From RGIG4097 sp937885645 (GTDB lineage Bacteria; Bacillota; Clostridia; Christensenellales; CAG-917): a stretch of 64,000 nt of DNA. The notes beneath the pieces were generated by a model. That model searched no databases. It worked only from the letters and a program-made list of their open reading frames with translations, and was not told the origin of the DNA. A program made the position numbers and the translations under genes. The stretch lies in the NCBI GenBank assembly GCA_937885645.1, contig CALABJ010000014.1:105987-169986 (forward strand), written 5' to 3'. This document shows, in pieces, positions 24,698-33,653 of the stretch; within the stretch, counting starts at the first letter, position 1; every line of letters starts with the position of its first letter.

Positions 24698-25756
24698 TTA
24701 TTTTCTGTCGCTGTTCCAAACATATTTTGTATATCTTCCGCCACCTATCTTGATCAAGTCCCCTTTTTCAACCAATTCCGCTAACGCTCTTTGAATGGTT
24801 ATTTCTGCAATATCTGGACATTGATCTTTGATTTGCGACTTGGTTATTGGGCCCAATGTGTTTTTGATTATGTCTGCTATCCTGTCAAACTTGGAAAGGG
24901 GCTTGTTGTCCCATATCATAACCCTTTCATTAAACTCCCTATAACATGCAAGCAGTATTGACAGCATATATTTCACAAATGGCCGATAATCATTTTTGCC
25001 TTCCTTCCAGTTGACCGAACTTTCCTGCAAAGCTTTGTAATACTGGCCCTTTGTTTGTTCTATTTTCCTTTCTACACTGATATATTTTCCTACGATATAA
25101 CCAGCCCTATACAGCAACAGCAATGTCAACAGCCTGCTCATTCTTCCGTTGCCATCATTAAATGGGTGGATACACGTGAAGTCCAAGATAGTCATGGGGA
25201 TTGCAAGAAGTTCGTCCGCACCATACTCTTCAACCGCGATGGTGTATTGATTGCACAATTCTTCAATCGCCCCGGGTGTTTCCCAGCTTTCCAAAGGCTC
25301 AAACCTTTCTCGTCTATCTCCGCTTGATGTCTCTTCGGTTATTACATTGTTTACGGTTTTGAATTTTCCGCCAAAATTTTTGCCACTAAACTTATACAAA
25401 TCTCTGTGAAGTTGCAAGATATATGCTGGCTTAAAAGGGATATAATCGTGGCTTTCATGGATTGTGCGCAACACATCTCGATATCCAGCAATTTCTTCCT
25501 CCCCACGAGTTTTAGGCAAAGTTTTGTCCAGCGCCAGTTGCTTGATTCGGTCATCACTTGTGTGAATTCCTTCAATTTTGTTCGACGCTTCTGTGCTTTG
25601 AATTTTTGCAATGGTAAGCAAGGCATCAAGCGTGTCTGTCTTCATTTTCACAAAGACATTTTGCCCGCCTTTAAATTCATGGAGTTTTGAAAGCATTTCA
25701 ACAACCTCAAAATCCATGATCTCTTTCGCTTTTGTATGGTATTCAAATTCTCTCAT
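24698..25756 (-). CDS. Fic-domain protein with inhibitory helix
   Basis: A 352-aa protein with the catalytic Fic motif HPFNDGNGRMSR near residue 203. Upstream is the autoinhibitory motif SNKIEG (residues 57-62), matching [S/T]xxxE[G/N], so this is a class II Fic. The C-terminal 65 residues form a winged helix-turn-helix (IAEITIQRALAELVEKG). Fic proteins transfer AMP from ATP to target proteins. It is the first gene of the restriction operon, 11 bases before hsdM, with a TTGACA-TACAAT promoter upstream. Fic genes often accompany type I systems, perhaps as a controlled toxin. No strong ribosome site precedes the ATG. Confidence 0.92.
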   Translation of the reverse strand: MREFEYHTKAKEIMDFEVVEMLSKLHEFKGGQNVFVKMKTDTLDALLTIAKIQSTEASNKIEGIHTSDDRIKQLALDKTLPKTRGEEEIAGYRDVLRTIHESHDYIPFKPAYILQLHRDLYKFSGKNFGGKFKTVNNVITEETSSGDRRERFEPLESWETPGAIEELCNQYTIAVEEYGADELLAIPMTILDFTCIHPFNDGNGRMSRLLTLLLLYRAGYIVGKYISVERKIEQTKGQYYKALQESSVNWKEGKNDYRPFVKYMLSILLACYREFNERVMIWDNKPLSKFDRIADIIKNTLGPITKSQIKDQCPDIAEITIQRALAELVEKGDLIKIGGGRYTKYVWNSDRK

Positions 25757-25792
25757 AATACGCTCTGCTTGGTATATATCTGTCTATAATAC

Positions 25793-25821
25793 ATTGTACT
25801 CTAAACATCATCATATGTCAA
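25793..25821 (-). promoter_or_regulatory. Promoter of the Fic-hsdMSR operon
   Basis: On the minus strand, TTGACA (25816-25821) and TACAAT (25793-25798) are separated by 17 bases, about 37 bases upstream of the Fic ATG. It is the only evident promoter for the long operon. Confidence 0.75.
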
Positions 25822-26135
25822 TATTCAATTTTATCATTTTCGTCACTTTTGATATAATTAAGCCCTAAGTAATTCAAATAAAAACTCAAAAAGCCTTTAA
25901 AACAGTATAAAAAAATCTCCAAACGGTTCGTTTGGAGATTCGCATGGCGTAAGATTCGAAGCGCTAAACGATTCAACTTTAATATACAAAGTATATTACT
26001 TTGTCGCCATGTGTAATATTTTGTAAATTTTACATTTTAGATAACATAAATTGGCTTTTAGTCGCAAGAAATTGAAACTGGCATAAAAGTTTAGATAATT
26101 GAGCATAATTCATAAAAGTGAGTTATGCTCTTTTA

Positions 26136-26339
26136 TTATATAACGACGTAAATATCGTAGTTATAGTGTTTAGTTTTGACAGTGCCACACTTAATGAGTC
26201 TAGTTATTTCGTGTGTTTCGGTAGACACTTTACGTATTATTTGTTCACGGTCATTATCCACTTGATTTAACCCGTAGTTAAGACCTATCTCTATTTTATG
26301 GTTATAAACCTTTACAAAGCGTATAAATAAATCAAGCAA
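26136..26339 (-). pseudogene. C-terminal scrap of a site-specific recombinase
   Basis: A 67-codon frame encodes FVKVYNHKIEIGLNYG, which resembles the C-terminal tail of large serine recombinases (a hydrophobic strand, KIEI, then NY). An in-frame stop lies just upstream of the only possible start (TTG at 26339), so the catalytic domain is gone. It fits a remnant of the integrase that brought in the island. Confidence is limited because the tail is poorly conserved. Confidence 0.45.
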
Positions 26340-26377
26340 AATTCAGTTCCTGCGCTTACAGCGAATTTGAAAACGAA

Positions 26378-26408
26378 TTAAAACAAGCGGTGAGCCGAAG
26401 CCCACCGC
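26378..26408 (-). terminator. Terminator of the surface-protein operon
   Basis: On the minus strand, GCGGTG and CACCGC plus inner GC pairs enclose a TTCG tetraloop, followed by TTGTTTTAATT. It lies 66 bases downstream of the 1221-aa lipoprotein stop. Confidence 0.75.
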
Positions 26409-26473
26409 CGTTCTTTGTTAGTTTAAAGCGTCTACGTTAATTCGTATGCTTTTTTTGTTGTTGCATAGATTTA

Positions 26474-29400
26474 CTATTGTGCGTCCGTCACTTCTTGAAG
26501 GATAAGAGGATATGCTTCGGAAGTTTCGGGGTCGGTGTTGAGAACGAATCTGTAATCACATTTCACAGCAGTCGTTTCATTGCTCTCTTCAATCCTACTA
26601 TTCATGTCTTCAACGGCTCCAGCAAAAGTGTAGTTTTCACCGTCAATGAGATGTACCATCGATTCACGAAACTCTTTATATTTCGTATATGTTATCTTAC
26701 CAGTAGTGCAATAACAGTAGTAAAAAGCATGATAAGAAATCGAATAACCATACCTATCGTCTTCACTCGAAACAACTTCAGCCGCATTAAAGCATGCTAC
26801 TACCTTACCGTCAGACAAAAGACCAACAATCCCGTTAGTAGAAGTGGTGCCACTAATTGCTCCATAATTCGCGCACCCTAAAATCAATGCTTCTTTAGTG
26901 TATCCGCAAATACCTCCGACGCAGTCACGACCACTCACTACTCCATAGTTAACGCAGCCTGCAATGTATGTATCACCCCAGGACGATCCAACAATTCCGC
27001 CAGCCCATCTAACAGCCGTCAAATTTGAATAATTAACACAATTAAGAATAGTCGCGCCGTTGTTCGTCATTGCCACAACACCACCTATATAAGTACCACT
27101 CAAGTTCGAATTAATCATTGTCAAATTTTGCACAACGCCAGATCCGTATAATTTATAAACAAAGCCAACAGTTGTCGTTACATTTCCACCGTGCATAGTC
27201 AGATCAGTTATGGAATGTGAGTTTCCATTAAATGTACCCATGTAATTATTAACATCAACACCCCAGTTGCTTTCATTAACGCCGTCACCATCAAGGTCAA
27301 ACAAGAAACTATCCGTCGGCATAATGATATCTGCTTCTAAAGTTATGTTTGTTTTGTTATCAACTTGTTGTGCATCGTACCATGCAAGCAAGCCTTCGTA
27401 ATCTTTTACAAAGAAGGTGTTGGTTTCTTGGTCGTAGCGGTAGGTCAATTCTTTATCAACCGTCACGTTGATTTCCAAAAGCACAAGTTGTTTTGCGTCA
27501 AGAACACCAGAATCACCCGTATAGTCAGGAGTTGCGTATTGATACCCGATCGGGTTGGTATAGGTCAAATATTCAAGTTTATACGTGCCTGCGTTTTTGA
27601 AGGTTACGCTACGGTAATCTTTCATTAATTCGTAATGATAGCCTGCGTCGTCGGTCCATTCGTCGTAAACTTCAGTAACCACTACGTCGGATTGGTCTGC
27701 ATAATTTTGCCCGTTAACGCGGAGTGGGTATACATAACCCTCAATATCCAATCCGTCGAAAACCATATAGTACTCGGTGTTCGCATCCAAAACCGTATCG
27801 TAGGTAACGGAAATTCCGCCAAGCCCCATAAGGTGCATCGTTGCGTGATAAGTTTCTCCAACGCCGTACTCACTCGGTAAATAGAGATCCGTTATGTCAA
27901 CCGTATTTACAACGTGAACGAACATTTTTTCAAATCTAACGCCGTCTTGCGTTTTCACCCAAACGGTCGTATCGCCCTTCTTATGAGCGGTAATAACGCC
28001 GTACTCGTCAATGGTAACGACTTCTTCGTTATCAGACCAGAATTCCAACACGTCGTTTTGATTGCTATACGCATTGAAAACTGCGTGTGCCGTAGTCCCC
28101 AAACGGATGGTCATTTCTTCTGTGCTATCCGTAACGAGTCTATTACGAACGAGCACGTGGAAGTATCTAACGAGATTATTACGTTGAACGGTAATAATCG
28201 CTTCGCCTTCCATGCTGCCCGCTTGAACGGTTAAACCGCTCACGGTTGCAACTTCTTCGTTAGACGAACTCACGCTCCAAACGGCGTCGTCTGCAGAACT
28301 TGCGATTATTTCATAGGAATCGTTGATATCTAACGTTGCGTTGTACTCTTTGAGTTCAAACGGATAATATTTAGCCCCTTCGGGCGGAGTTTGAATATTT
28401 CCGCTTGCTCTGAATACGAGGGTTTCCGCATACTCACCGTACAACGAATCTTCAATCATACCTTCAAGATTTGCGCCCAAATTGGTATCGAAGCCGTTTT
28501 TCCAACTTTCGGGTAACGGCGCGGAATTTCCACGAGTATATTCATAGTAATATTCCCCATAGAATTCTTCCCAATTTTCGATTGGATAAACGTAGCAAGA
28601 GCTTTCGTATCCTGCTACCGCATAGTCGTAATCACGGAAATAATACATTTCGTACATTACGTCGTAATCCACTTGTTGAATTCTGCCGTTCAAATACACT
28701 TTGGTAGGCACTTCCGCGTGATAGCCCGTACCCATTTTTTCGTTTACGTATCTATTCCACTGGTCTGCGATATCCATCGCTTCTTCAAAATAAACGGCGG
28801 GCATACCCGTAATTTCTTCTTCGCCGTTTAGCGTCATTTGTACGTAGTACACGTCGCCAAGCGTGTTTTCGTTGGGTTCTTCCTTGATAATATCGAACAT
28901 ATCGACAACGACTTTTTGACCTTCTACCATTTTGTATTTCTGATAATAGAAGTTGTTGCCGTCCATCGTATATTCTACGTATACTTCTTCGCTGATACTT
29001 TCCTCGTTATTATTCATATAATCGTAAGAAACGTAATAAGTCGAAGTGATAAGCGTGTTGCCTTCCAGCTTAAATCCGCGCACCCTTTTACCGATAAGAG
29101 TTTGACCGCCCAAGTCTTTATCGAAACCATCGATTTCAGGATTCCACGTGCCGTCTGCGTACTGCGGTTCTTCGATAACGTAGAAGCCATCTTCTCCCAA
29201 TTCATAATCTTCTATTTCCTTGAGGAGTTTGGTGAATTCGCCTTCAAACTTAACCGTGCCGATAAGAGTAAGCTCGTATTCGTTTGGGAATGCGAAATCG
29301 TATTCCGTATAGTATTCGGTTGCCCCAACGATAAGCTGAATTTTTCTTGCTACAGAATTGAAGAGTATGTATTGTTCTAATGTTTCACCTGTAGAATAAT

Positions 29401-30139
29401 TCTTGGGATTCGTTTGTCCGTCCATTGCTGCTTTGCAAGCGTCGCAATACTTTTGCTCAGCAGTTACTTCCACCTTTCCGCATTTTGCACACATTACCAT
29501 TTCATCCTCCGCGGCCGAAAGAATAACGATGGAATTGCCTACGTTATACTTTCTTGCCGACAGCGATTTTACACCGCTTGAACTGGCGGCTGCACTTGCC
29601 GACATCGGGGTTGCCATCGGAAAGAAAGGATCCGCATAAGATAGTTCAACGCTGCTGCCGAGAGCCGCCGCTGCCGCCGAAATCCCTTCGTTTGCGTCCG
29701 TCAAATAGTTAGACGTGTTTGCAACGAACTGCGCCGCTGTCATTTCCGATTGCTCGTGCCCTGCGCACTTATTCACGCACGCCGTTTCGGTACACGTTTC
29801 GTCCATACAGTTACCACAAATAGGACATACGCTTTCACAGGTATGCGTGCCGGGTGCAGGTGTATGACCTTGGCACTTATTCACGCACGCCGTTTCGGTA
29901 CACGAGCTATCCGTACACCTGCCACACGTCGGGCATACGCTTTCACAGACATGTTCTTCGCCGTGTCCCTGACACTTGTTGCTACAAGCCGAATCCGTGC
30001 AATCTTCGTCCGTGCAAAGTTGACATACGCTACACTTACTTGAACACGTATGCGGCGTATCGTTGTTATTATTACACGCTGTCAACGTAAACGCACACAC
30101 CATCAGCAATGAAATGATTATTGAGAAGAACTTTTTCAT
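26474..30139 (-). CDS. Large lipoprotein with Cys-rich, Ig-like and GLUG-type repeats (1221 aa)
   Basis: A 1221-aa secreted lipoprotein. A signal peptide ends in the lipobox LTAC. Next come three repeats of about 33 residues with the pattern HxCxxxCxxCxxCTDxxCT(E/D)xACxxKCxGH, probably metal-binding or disulfide-linked knots. A CAKCG...CDAC zinc ribbon follows near residue 225. A long beta-rich central part holds two Big-type folds (WSVSSSNEEVATVSG, FWSDNEEVVTID). The C-terminus has GLUG-type repeats (NYSNLTAVRWAGGIVG, NYGVVSGRDCVGGICG). It would be anchored to the cell membrane and project through the wall. The ATG at 30139 has GGAGGG upstream. It is the last gene of the putative module driven from 33.4 kb. 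Its role is unknown; binding or adhesion is plausible. Confidence 0.8.
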   Translation of the reverse strand: MKKFFSIIISLLMVCAFTLTACNNNNDTPHTCSSKCSVCQLCTDEDCTDSACSNKCQGHGEEHVCESVCPTCGRCTDSSCTETACVNKCQGHTPAPGTHTCESVCPICGNCMDETCTETACVNKCAGHEQSEMTAAQFVANTSNYLTDANEGISAAAAALGSSVELSYADPFFPMATPMSASAAASSSGVKSLSARKYNVGNSIVILSAAEDEMVMCAKCGKVEVTAEQKYCDACKAAMDGQTNPKNYSTGETLEQYILFNSVARKIQLIVGATEYYTEYDFAFPNEYELTLIGTVKFEGEFTKLLKEIEDYELGEDGFYVIEEPQYADGTWNPEIDGFDKDLGGQTLIGKRVRGFKLEGNTLITSTYYVSYDYMNNNEESISEEVYVEYTMDGNNFYYQKYKMVEGQKVVVDMFDIIKEEPNENTLGDVYYVQMTLNGEEEITGMPAVYFEEAMDIADQWNRYVNEKMGTGYHAEVPTKVYLNGRIQQVDYDVMYEMYYFRDYDYAVAGYESSCYVYPIENWEEFYGEYYYEYTRGNSAPLPESWKNGFDTNLGANLEGMIEDSLYGEYAETLVFRASGNIQTPPEGAKYYPFELKEYNATLDINDSYEIIASSADDAVWSVSSSNEEVATVSGLTVQAGSMEGEAIITVQRNNLVRYFHVLVRNRLVTDSTEEMTIRLGTTAHAVFNAYSNQNDVLEFWSDNEEVVTIDEYGVITAHKKGDTTVWVKTQDGVRFEKMFVHVVNTVDITDLYLPSEYGVGETYHATMHLMGLGGISVTYDTVLDANTEYYMVFDGLDIEGYVYPLRVNGQNYADQSDVVVTEVYDEWTDDAGYHYELMKDYRSVTFKNAGTYKLEYLTYTNPIGYQYATPDYTGDSGVLDAKQLVLLEINVTVDKELTYRYDQETNTFFVKDYEGLLAWYDAQQVDNKTNITLEADIIMPTDSFLFDLDGDGVNESNWGVDVNNYMGTFNGNSHSITDLTMHGGNVTTTVGFVYKLYGSGVVQNLTMINSNLSGTYIGGVVAMTNNGATILNCVNYSNLTAVRWAGGIVGSSWGDTYIAGCVNYGVVSGRDCVGGICGYTKEALILGCANYGAISGTTSTNGIVGLLSDGKVVACFNAAEVVSSEDDRYGYSISYHAFYYCYCTTGKITYTKYKEFRESMVHLIDGENYTFAGAVEDMNSRIEESNETTAVKCDYRFVLNTDPETSEAYPLILQEVTDAQ

Positions 30140-30206
30140 TTTGTTTCCCTCCATTTTCTATTTTTCTTTTTAGTCTTTTGGTTATCCTTTGCTTTACAGT
30201 ACGTTA

Positions 30207-30230
30207 GGGGGATAAAATTTTCTATCCCCC
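30207..30230. other. Perfect hairpin between the zinc-ribbon membrane protein and lipoprotein genes
   Basis: GGGGGATA and TATCCCCC form an 8-bp stem with an 8-base loop, without a following T run on either strand. It may stabilise or process the operon mRNA, or act as a weak terminator. Confidence 0.5.
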
Positions 30231-30237
30231 GATTAAG

Positions 30238-31035
30238 TTATTCTTGTGGAACAACGTCTTCAATCGTTGCAGTTTCTTCTTTTGGTTCTTCTTTCTTTAC
30301 TACGACAGCTCCGCCGCATTCGTTGCAGAACTTATCCTTTGCCGTCGCTTTTTTGCCACACTTTTCACAAGCGTATTCTTCTTTTACCACAACTTTCTTT
30401 TCAATTTCGCCGCCGCATTCGTTGCAGAATTTATCCTTTGCTTTCGCTTTCTTGCCACATTTACCGCAAACGTAGGTTACGGTTTCTCCGCCTTCGTCGG
30501 TTGCAGGAAGTTTCTTTTCTAAAACCTTGAGTGCAACCACTGCGCCTATGGTAAAGATAAGTGCGATGAAGATGCCTGCGGAAAATTTGATACCTGCTGA
30601 GCCGTATTCACTCTTTTCGGTGTTGCTTACCGTTAAGATAATAAGGAAAATAAGGAGCAATACGTTAAGACCTGCTAAACCGAAAAGTCCAAATTCACCA
30701 AGTTTCTTCGATTCTAATTTACCAATCTTATCGGGGAACTTTTCAAAAACGCCAAAGGCCTTCAAAAGCCCCAGCACGCCCCAAACAAGCAAAGCAATAC
30801 CAAGCAACAGAATGAAGATTTGTATAATAGAACTCATCACACCACTGAATTTGAGTTCCCACAAATCCATAACTTTATATCCGCTCACGCCGTAGGATTG
30901 CGAATAATTGCCGTATCCTCCATAACTGTATTCCGCAAACGACGCTATGTAATTAAACGCCAAGAATATAAAGTTCAAAAGCCCTAGTCCTGCACAAAAC
31001 ACATAAGTCAAATTATTTCTAAGTTTGTTCGCCAT
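30238..31035 (-). CDS. Four-span membrane protein with two C-terminal zinc ribbons (265 aa)
   Basis: A 265-aa protein. Four hydrophobic segments lie at about residues 8-32, 62-88, 112-136 and 147-169. Two near-identical zinc ribbons follow (CGKCGKKAKAKDKFCNECG and CEKCGKKATAKDKFCNECG), then an acidic tail. The ribbons should face the cytoplasm if the N-terminus is inside. Similar zinc-ribbon membrane proteins of unknown function are common in Firmicutes. AAAGGAG lies upstream of the ATG. It lies between two lipoprotein genes and probably shares their transcript. It may help assemble or regulate the surface proteins. Confidence 0.75.
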   Translation of the reverse strand: MANKLRNNLTYVFCAGLGLLNFIFLAFNYIASFAEYSYGGYGNYSQSYGVSGYKVMDLWELKFSGVMSSIIQIFILLLGIALLVWGVLGLLKAFGVFEKFPDKIGKLESKKLGEFGLFGLAGLNVLLLIFLIILTVSNTEKSEYGSAGIKFSAGIFIALIFTIGAVVALKVLEKKLPATDEGGETVTYVCGKCGKKAKAKDKFCNECGGEIEKKVVVKEEYACEKCGKKATAKDKFCNECGGAVVVKKEEPKEETATIEDVVPQE

Positions 31036-31073
31036 AGTCGTTTTCTCCTTTCCGTTTATTTTTAATTTTTTCT

Positions 31074-32975
31074 TTATTGCGGCAATTCAACGTCCTCGAA
31101 CGAAGTCACTGCGGTATTAAATTCCGTTATTTCGTAAGCCATACCCAGCGTAGTATCATAATAAAATTCCGACTTATATATTAAATTGCTTTCTTCGTCT
31201 ACGTAATAAACTTCTCTATAATAGCCAGTATCCAATTCGTAAATGGTACAATTCTTGCCCGCAACCGTTTGCGTTCCAATTTCCACCGCTTCTTCAACGT
31301 CGTCTATACAAACGATAAAATCGAAGACATCTTTTTCAAGATAAGTTCTATCGTTTTCCTGCCACTCGGTATCTTTAACCCAATCGCTATCACCGATATC
31401 CATTGTGTACACATCCCAAACGTTGCCGTTTTTCTTATAGTACTTCTGTTCGATCATCCCTGATGAATATTGTCCTAAGTCAGAATCGGGAAGATATTGT
31501 TTACCTACGTAATAATCATCGCCTATTTTGTACGCTACGTACTGATAAATACCGTCGTCATAAACTATTTTAACGTTTTGAGGCAGAGTATAAGCACTTG
31601 CCGCAACAGGTAAATCGTCGTCCTCTAAAAGCGAGGTGGGAACTCTCAACAAATCGATATACAATTTGCCGTCTTCCACGTCGCTTAAAGTTATGCTGAT
31701 TTTATACTCCGTCGTGTAGTACGTATAAAGCCTTGAATACTCGTCGCTACCTGTCAACACAAAATTCTCTTCGTAATTTCTATCGGGCGATGCCAAAATT
31801 TTAGTTATATACGCCTGTCTTTCGGTTTCGTTTGTTCCGTAAACGGTAATTCTGCTAGAGCGGACCTTTTCTGCTTCCTCTATAAGTTCAAGTGCTTCTT
31901 GATACTGGGCCTCCAATTCAGGGTCTACAACGCCGTATTGTTGCGCAATCTGATACGCTTGAATGATAGATTCGTATGTATCGGCAAAATCGTTGTAACT
32001 GCTTGCCGTATCTGAAAAGTCATAAGATGTTCCACCTTCATACGAAGGGACTCCTGCGCTGGCAAAACTAGCGGCAATATCCGTACTCGGCCAACTTGAA
32101 TAAATGCCCGTATTAGATTGGATATACGCTATAAAAGACAAGGTTGTCGGTCTGTAGTTTTCATCGAAATCACCTTGTGAATACGTAGGAATAACAAGAT
32201 TGTCTCCGTTGTCCAACCTTTTAGCCCAAACGTTACTGCCTGCGCTTGAATATCCGTTATCACGGAAAACACCAACGCTACCGATATACGCCTCAATATC
32301 ATCAGCGTTTGCGCCAATTATGGTAACACTCACGCCGACAACTCCGCCCTCCGTATAAGGCGTTACAATGAAGCTTTCCGCTTGTCCCGTATATTGAGGG
32401 AGTGCATATCCAAGTATGCTTTGAATCTGACTTGCGGGCCACGTGGTAGTTTCTCCCCCTGTCTGCCCTCCCGGAGTCGTTCCACCAGGTGTTTCGCCAC
32501 CAGGCGTTGCGGTAGGTGAAGCTGCGCCCATTGAAATAATGACGTCGTTCCCGTCGGCTTCAACGCCTACTGAATAAACCACAGTTCCTGCTACCTTATA
32601 GAACGCAAGTTCGGAATCTTCTGCGGCATAACCTTTTGCAAGCATTTCTGCTTTTATGCTGTTGTAATAATCAGTCGCCGTTGTATTTGCCCCCGAAACG
32701 GTTACAACGTATGCACTCACGTTGCCTACCGTATAAACTTGCGCGTTATAACTTCCTTCGGGAAGGTTAAGGTCTACACCAAACACTTCTTCAATTGCGT
32801 TTTCTATCGCATTTTCTTCAGTCGATACCGGCATATCCTGCACCTTTTCTACCACTTGTTCAAGTGTAGGCGGAAGTCCTCCACCACCACCCGTGCTATC
32901 ATTACAAGCGGCCAGTGAAAATGCCATCGTCAGTGCCATAATCATTGATATAAATAATGTTATTTTCTTTTTCAT
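31074..32975 (-). CDS. Lipoprotein with low-complexity linker (633 aa)
   Basis: A 633-aa secreted lipoprotein: signal peptide with lipobox LAAC, then a glycine run. Two similar domains of about 100 residues (around 45-150 and 185-275, both with VTVSGANTTATDYYN- or VTIIGANADDIEAYI-type strands) are separated by a TPGGETPGGTTPGG linker. A long mixed C-terminal region ends in a domain rich in Tyr and Asp. No enzyme motif is seen. GGAGGAAGC precedes the ATG. It is 106 bases downstream of the zinc-ribbon gene and upstream of the membrane protein, apparently in one operon. The function is unknown. Confidence 0.78.
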   Translation of the reverse strand: MKKKITLFISMIMALTMAFSLAACNDSTGGGGGLPPTLEQVVEKVQDMPVSTEENAIENAIEEVFGVDLNLPEGSYNAQVYTVGNVSAYVVTVSGANTTATDYYNSIKAEMLAKGYAAEDSELAFYKVAGTVVYSVGVEADGNDVIISMGAASPTATPGGETPGGTTPGGQTGGETTTWPASQIQSILGYALPQYTGQAESFIVTPYTEGGVVGVSVTIIGANADDIEAYIGSVGVFRDNGYSSAGSNVWAKRLDNGDNLVIPTYSQGDFDENYRPTTLSFIAYIQSNTGIYSSWPSTDIAASFASAGVPSYEGGTSYDFSDTASSYNDFADTYESIIQAYQIAQQYGVVDPELEAQYQEALELIEEAEKVRSSRITVYGTNETERQAYITKILASPDRNYEENFVLTGSDEYSRLYTYYTTEYKISITLSDVEDGKLYIDLLRVPTSLLEDDDLPVAASAYTLPQNVKIVYDDGIYQYVAYKIGDDYYVGKQYLPDSDLGQYSSGMIEQKYYKKNGNVWDVYTMDIGDSDWVKDTEWQENDRTYLEKDVFDFIVCIDDVEEAVEIGTQTVAGKNCTIYELDTGYYREVYYVDEESNLIYKSEFYYDTTLGMAYEITEFNTAVTSFEDVELPQ

Positions 32976-33081
32976 TTAAGCTTCCTCCGTAATAAATTAA
33001 AATTTGTCGTGGGGGTTAAGGTTCTTTTATTTTTTCATTGTATTGTTCTTTTCTAACTCCGTAATTAAAAGTCAAAATGTT

Positions 33082-33405
33082 TTATTGTTTTGCACAATCA
33101 ATACATAAGTCCTCGTCTTCATCCATCGCAAAACATTCGTCGCAAATAATTCGTCCGCAGGAATTGCATTGATTGAATCTTAACCTTGCTTCCAAATTTG
33201 CTCGCTCTAACGCCGCATCGTGCTCTACTTTCCACATAATATTTTTTGCTCTTTGTTCTCCTTCGGTAAGCTTTTCGGGAAATCCGTGCTCGAAACAATA
33301 CGTTTCACTCTCCCATCCTGCTCCGCATCTATCGCAATGAAATTCAAATTTGAAAAACTCATCCGTAGACCTATCTATGATTTTTTTCGTTATTGTTTTT
33401 AGCAT
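33082..33405 (-). CDS. Zinc-ribbon protein (107 aa)
   Basis: A 107-aa cytoplasmic protein with two metal sites: CDRCG plus YCFEHGF near residues 25-40, and CNSCGRIICDEC plus CIDC at 78-104. It is rich in charged residues between. It may bind nucleic acid or protein. AAAGGAGGGGG lies five bases before the ATG. It is the first gene after the CGGGTA repeat cluster and its promoter, so it probably heads the lipoprotein operon. It could be an adaptor or regulator for it; no specific family is recognised. Confidence 0.72.
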   Translation of the reverse strand: MLKTITKKIIDRSTDEFFKFEFHCDRCGAGWESETYCFEHGFPEKLTEGEQRAKNIMWKVEHDAALERANLEARLRFNQCNSCGRIICDECFAMDEDEDLCIDCAKQ

Positions 33406-33471
33406 CGTTTCCCCCTCCTTTCAAGATTAGGCCTGCCGTCTTCTTCTTTTGCACACCTATATTTTACAAAA

Positions 33472-33575
33472 ATTATACTCGAGACTCTATGAAGAGCATA
33501 TTACCCGTTCGGGTACTTTTCGGGTAAAAACGGGTACTTTTTGCCCAAAATACCCTACCCAAACGGGTATACCCG
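33472..33575 (-). promoter_or_regulatory. CGGGTA/TACCCG repeat cluster upstream of an activator-type promoter
   Basis: On the minus strand a TATAAT (33472-33477) has no recognisable -35. Just upstream lie ACCCGTTCGGGTA (33503-33515) and further CGGGTA copies at 33521, 33531 and 33564, with TACCC at 33551, 33556 and 33570. The first three CGGGTA copies are 10-11 bases apart, one helical turn. A start near 33465 would put the nearest site at about -38 to -50. This is the layout expected for an activator, and the LuxR-type protein encoded immediately upstream is the natural candidate. Confidence 0.65.
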
Positions 33576-33599
33576 CAGTTTTTTAACAATTTTACGCGC

Positions 33600-33633
33600 A
33601 AAAAAAAGCCCGATTGATAAAATCGGACTTTTC
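33600..33633 (-). terminator. Terminator of the LuxR-type receptor gene
   Basis: On the minus strand AAGTCCGATT pairs with AATCGGGCTT around a short TATC loop, followed by eight T. It lies about 20 bases past the stop at 33654. Confidence 0.8.
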
Positions 33634-33653
33634 TCGCTTTTAGTTATTCAGTT

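Larger units (their letters stand above)
25822..26473. other. Island-internal intergenic stretch with att-like site and recombinase scrap
   Basis: Apart from the recombinase scrap (26136-26339), no gene is seen. A perfect stem AATCTCCAAACG/CGTTTGGAGATT lies at 25914-25940, with no T run on the plus side. Immediately after it, CATGGCGTAAGATTCGAA (25943-25960) resembles the tRNA-Arg 3' end (40636-40659) with a short deletion. A terminator for the lipoprotein gene lies at 26378-26408. Confidence 0.55.
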
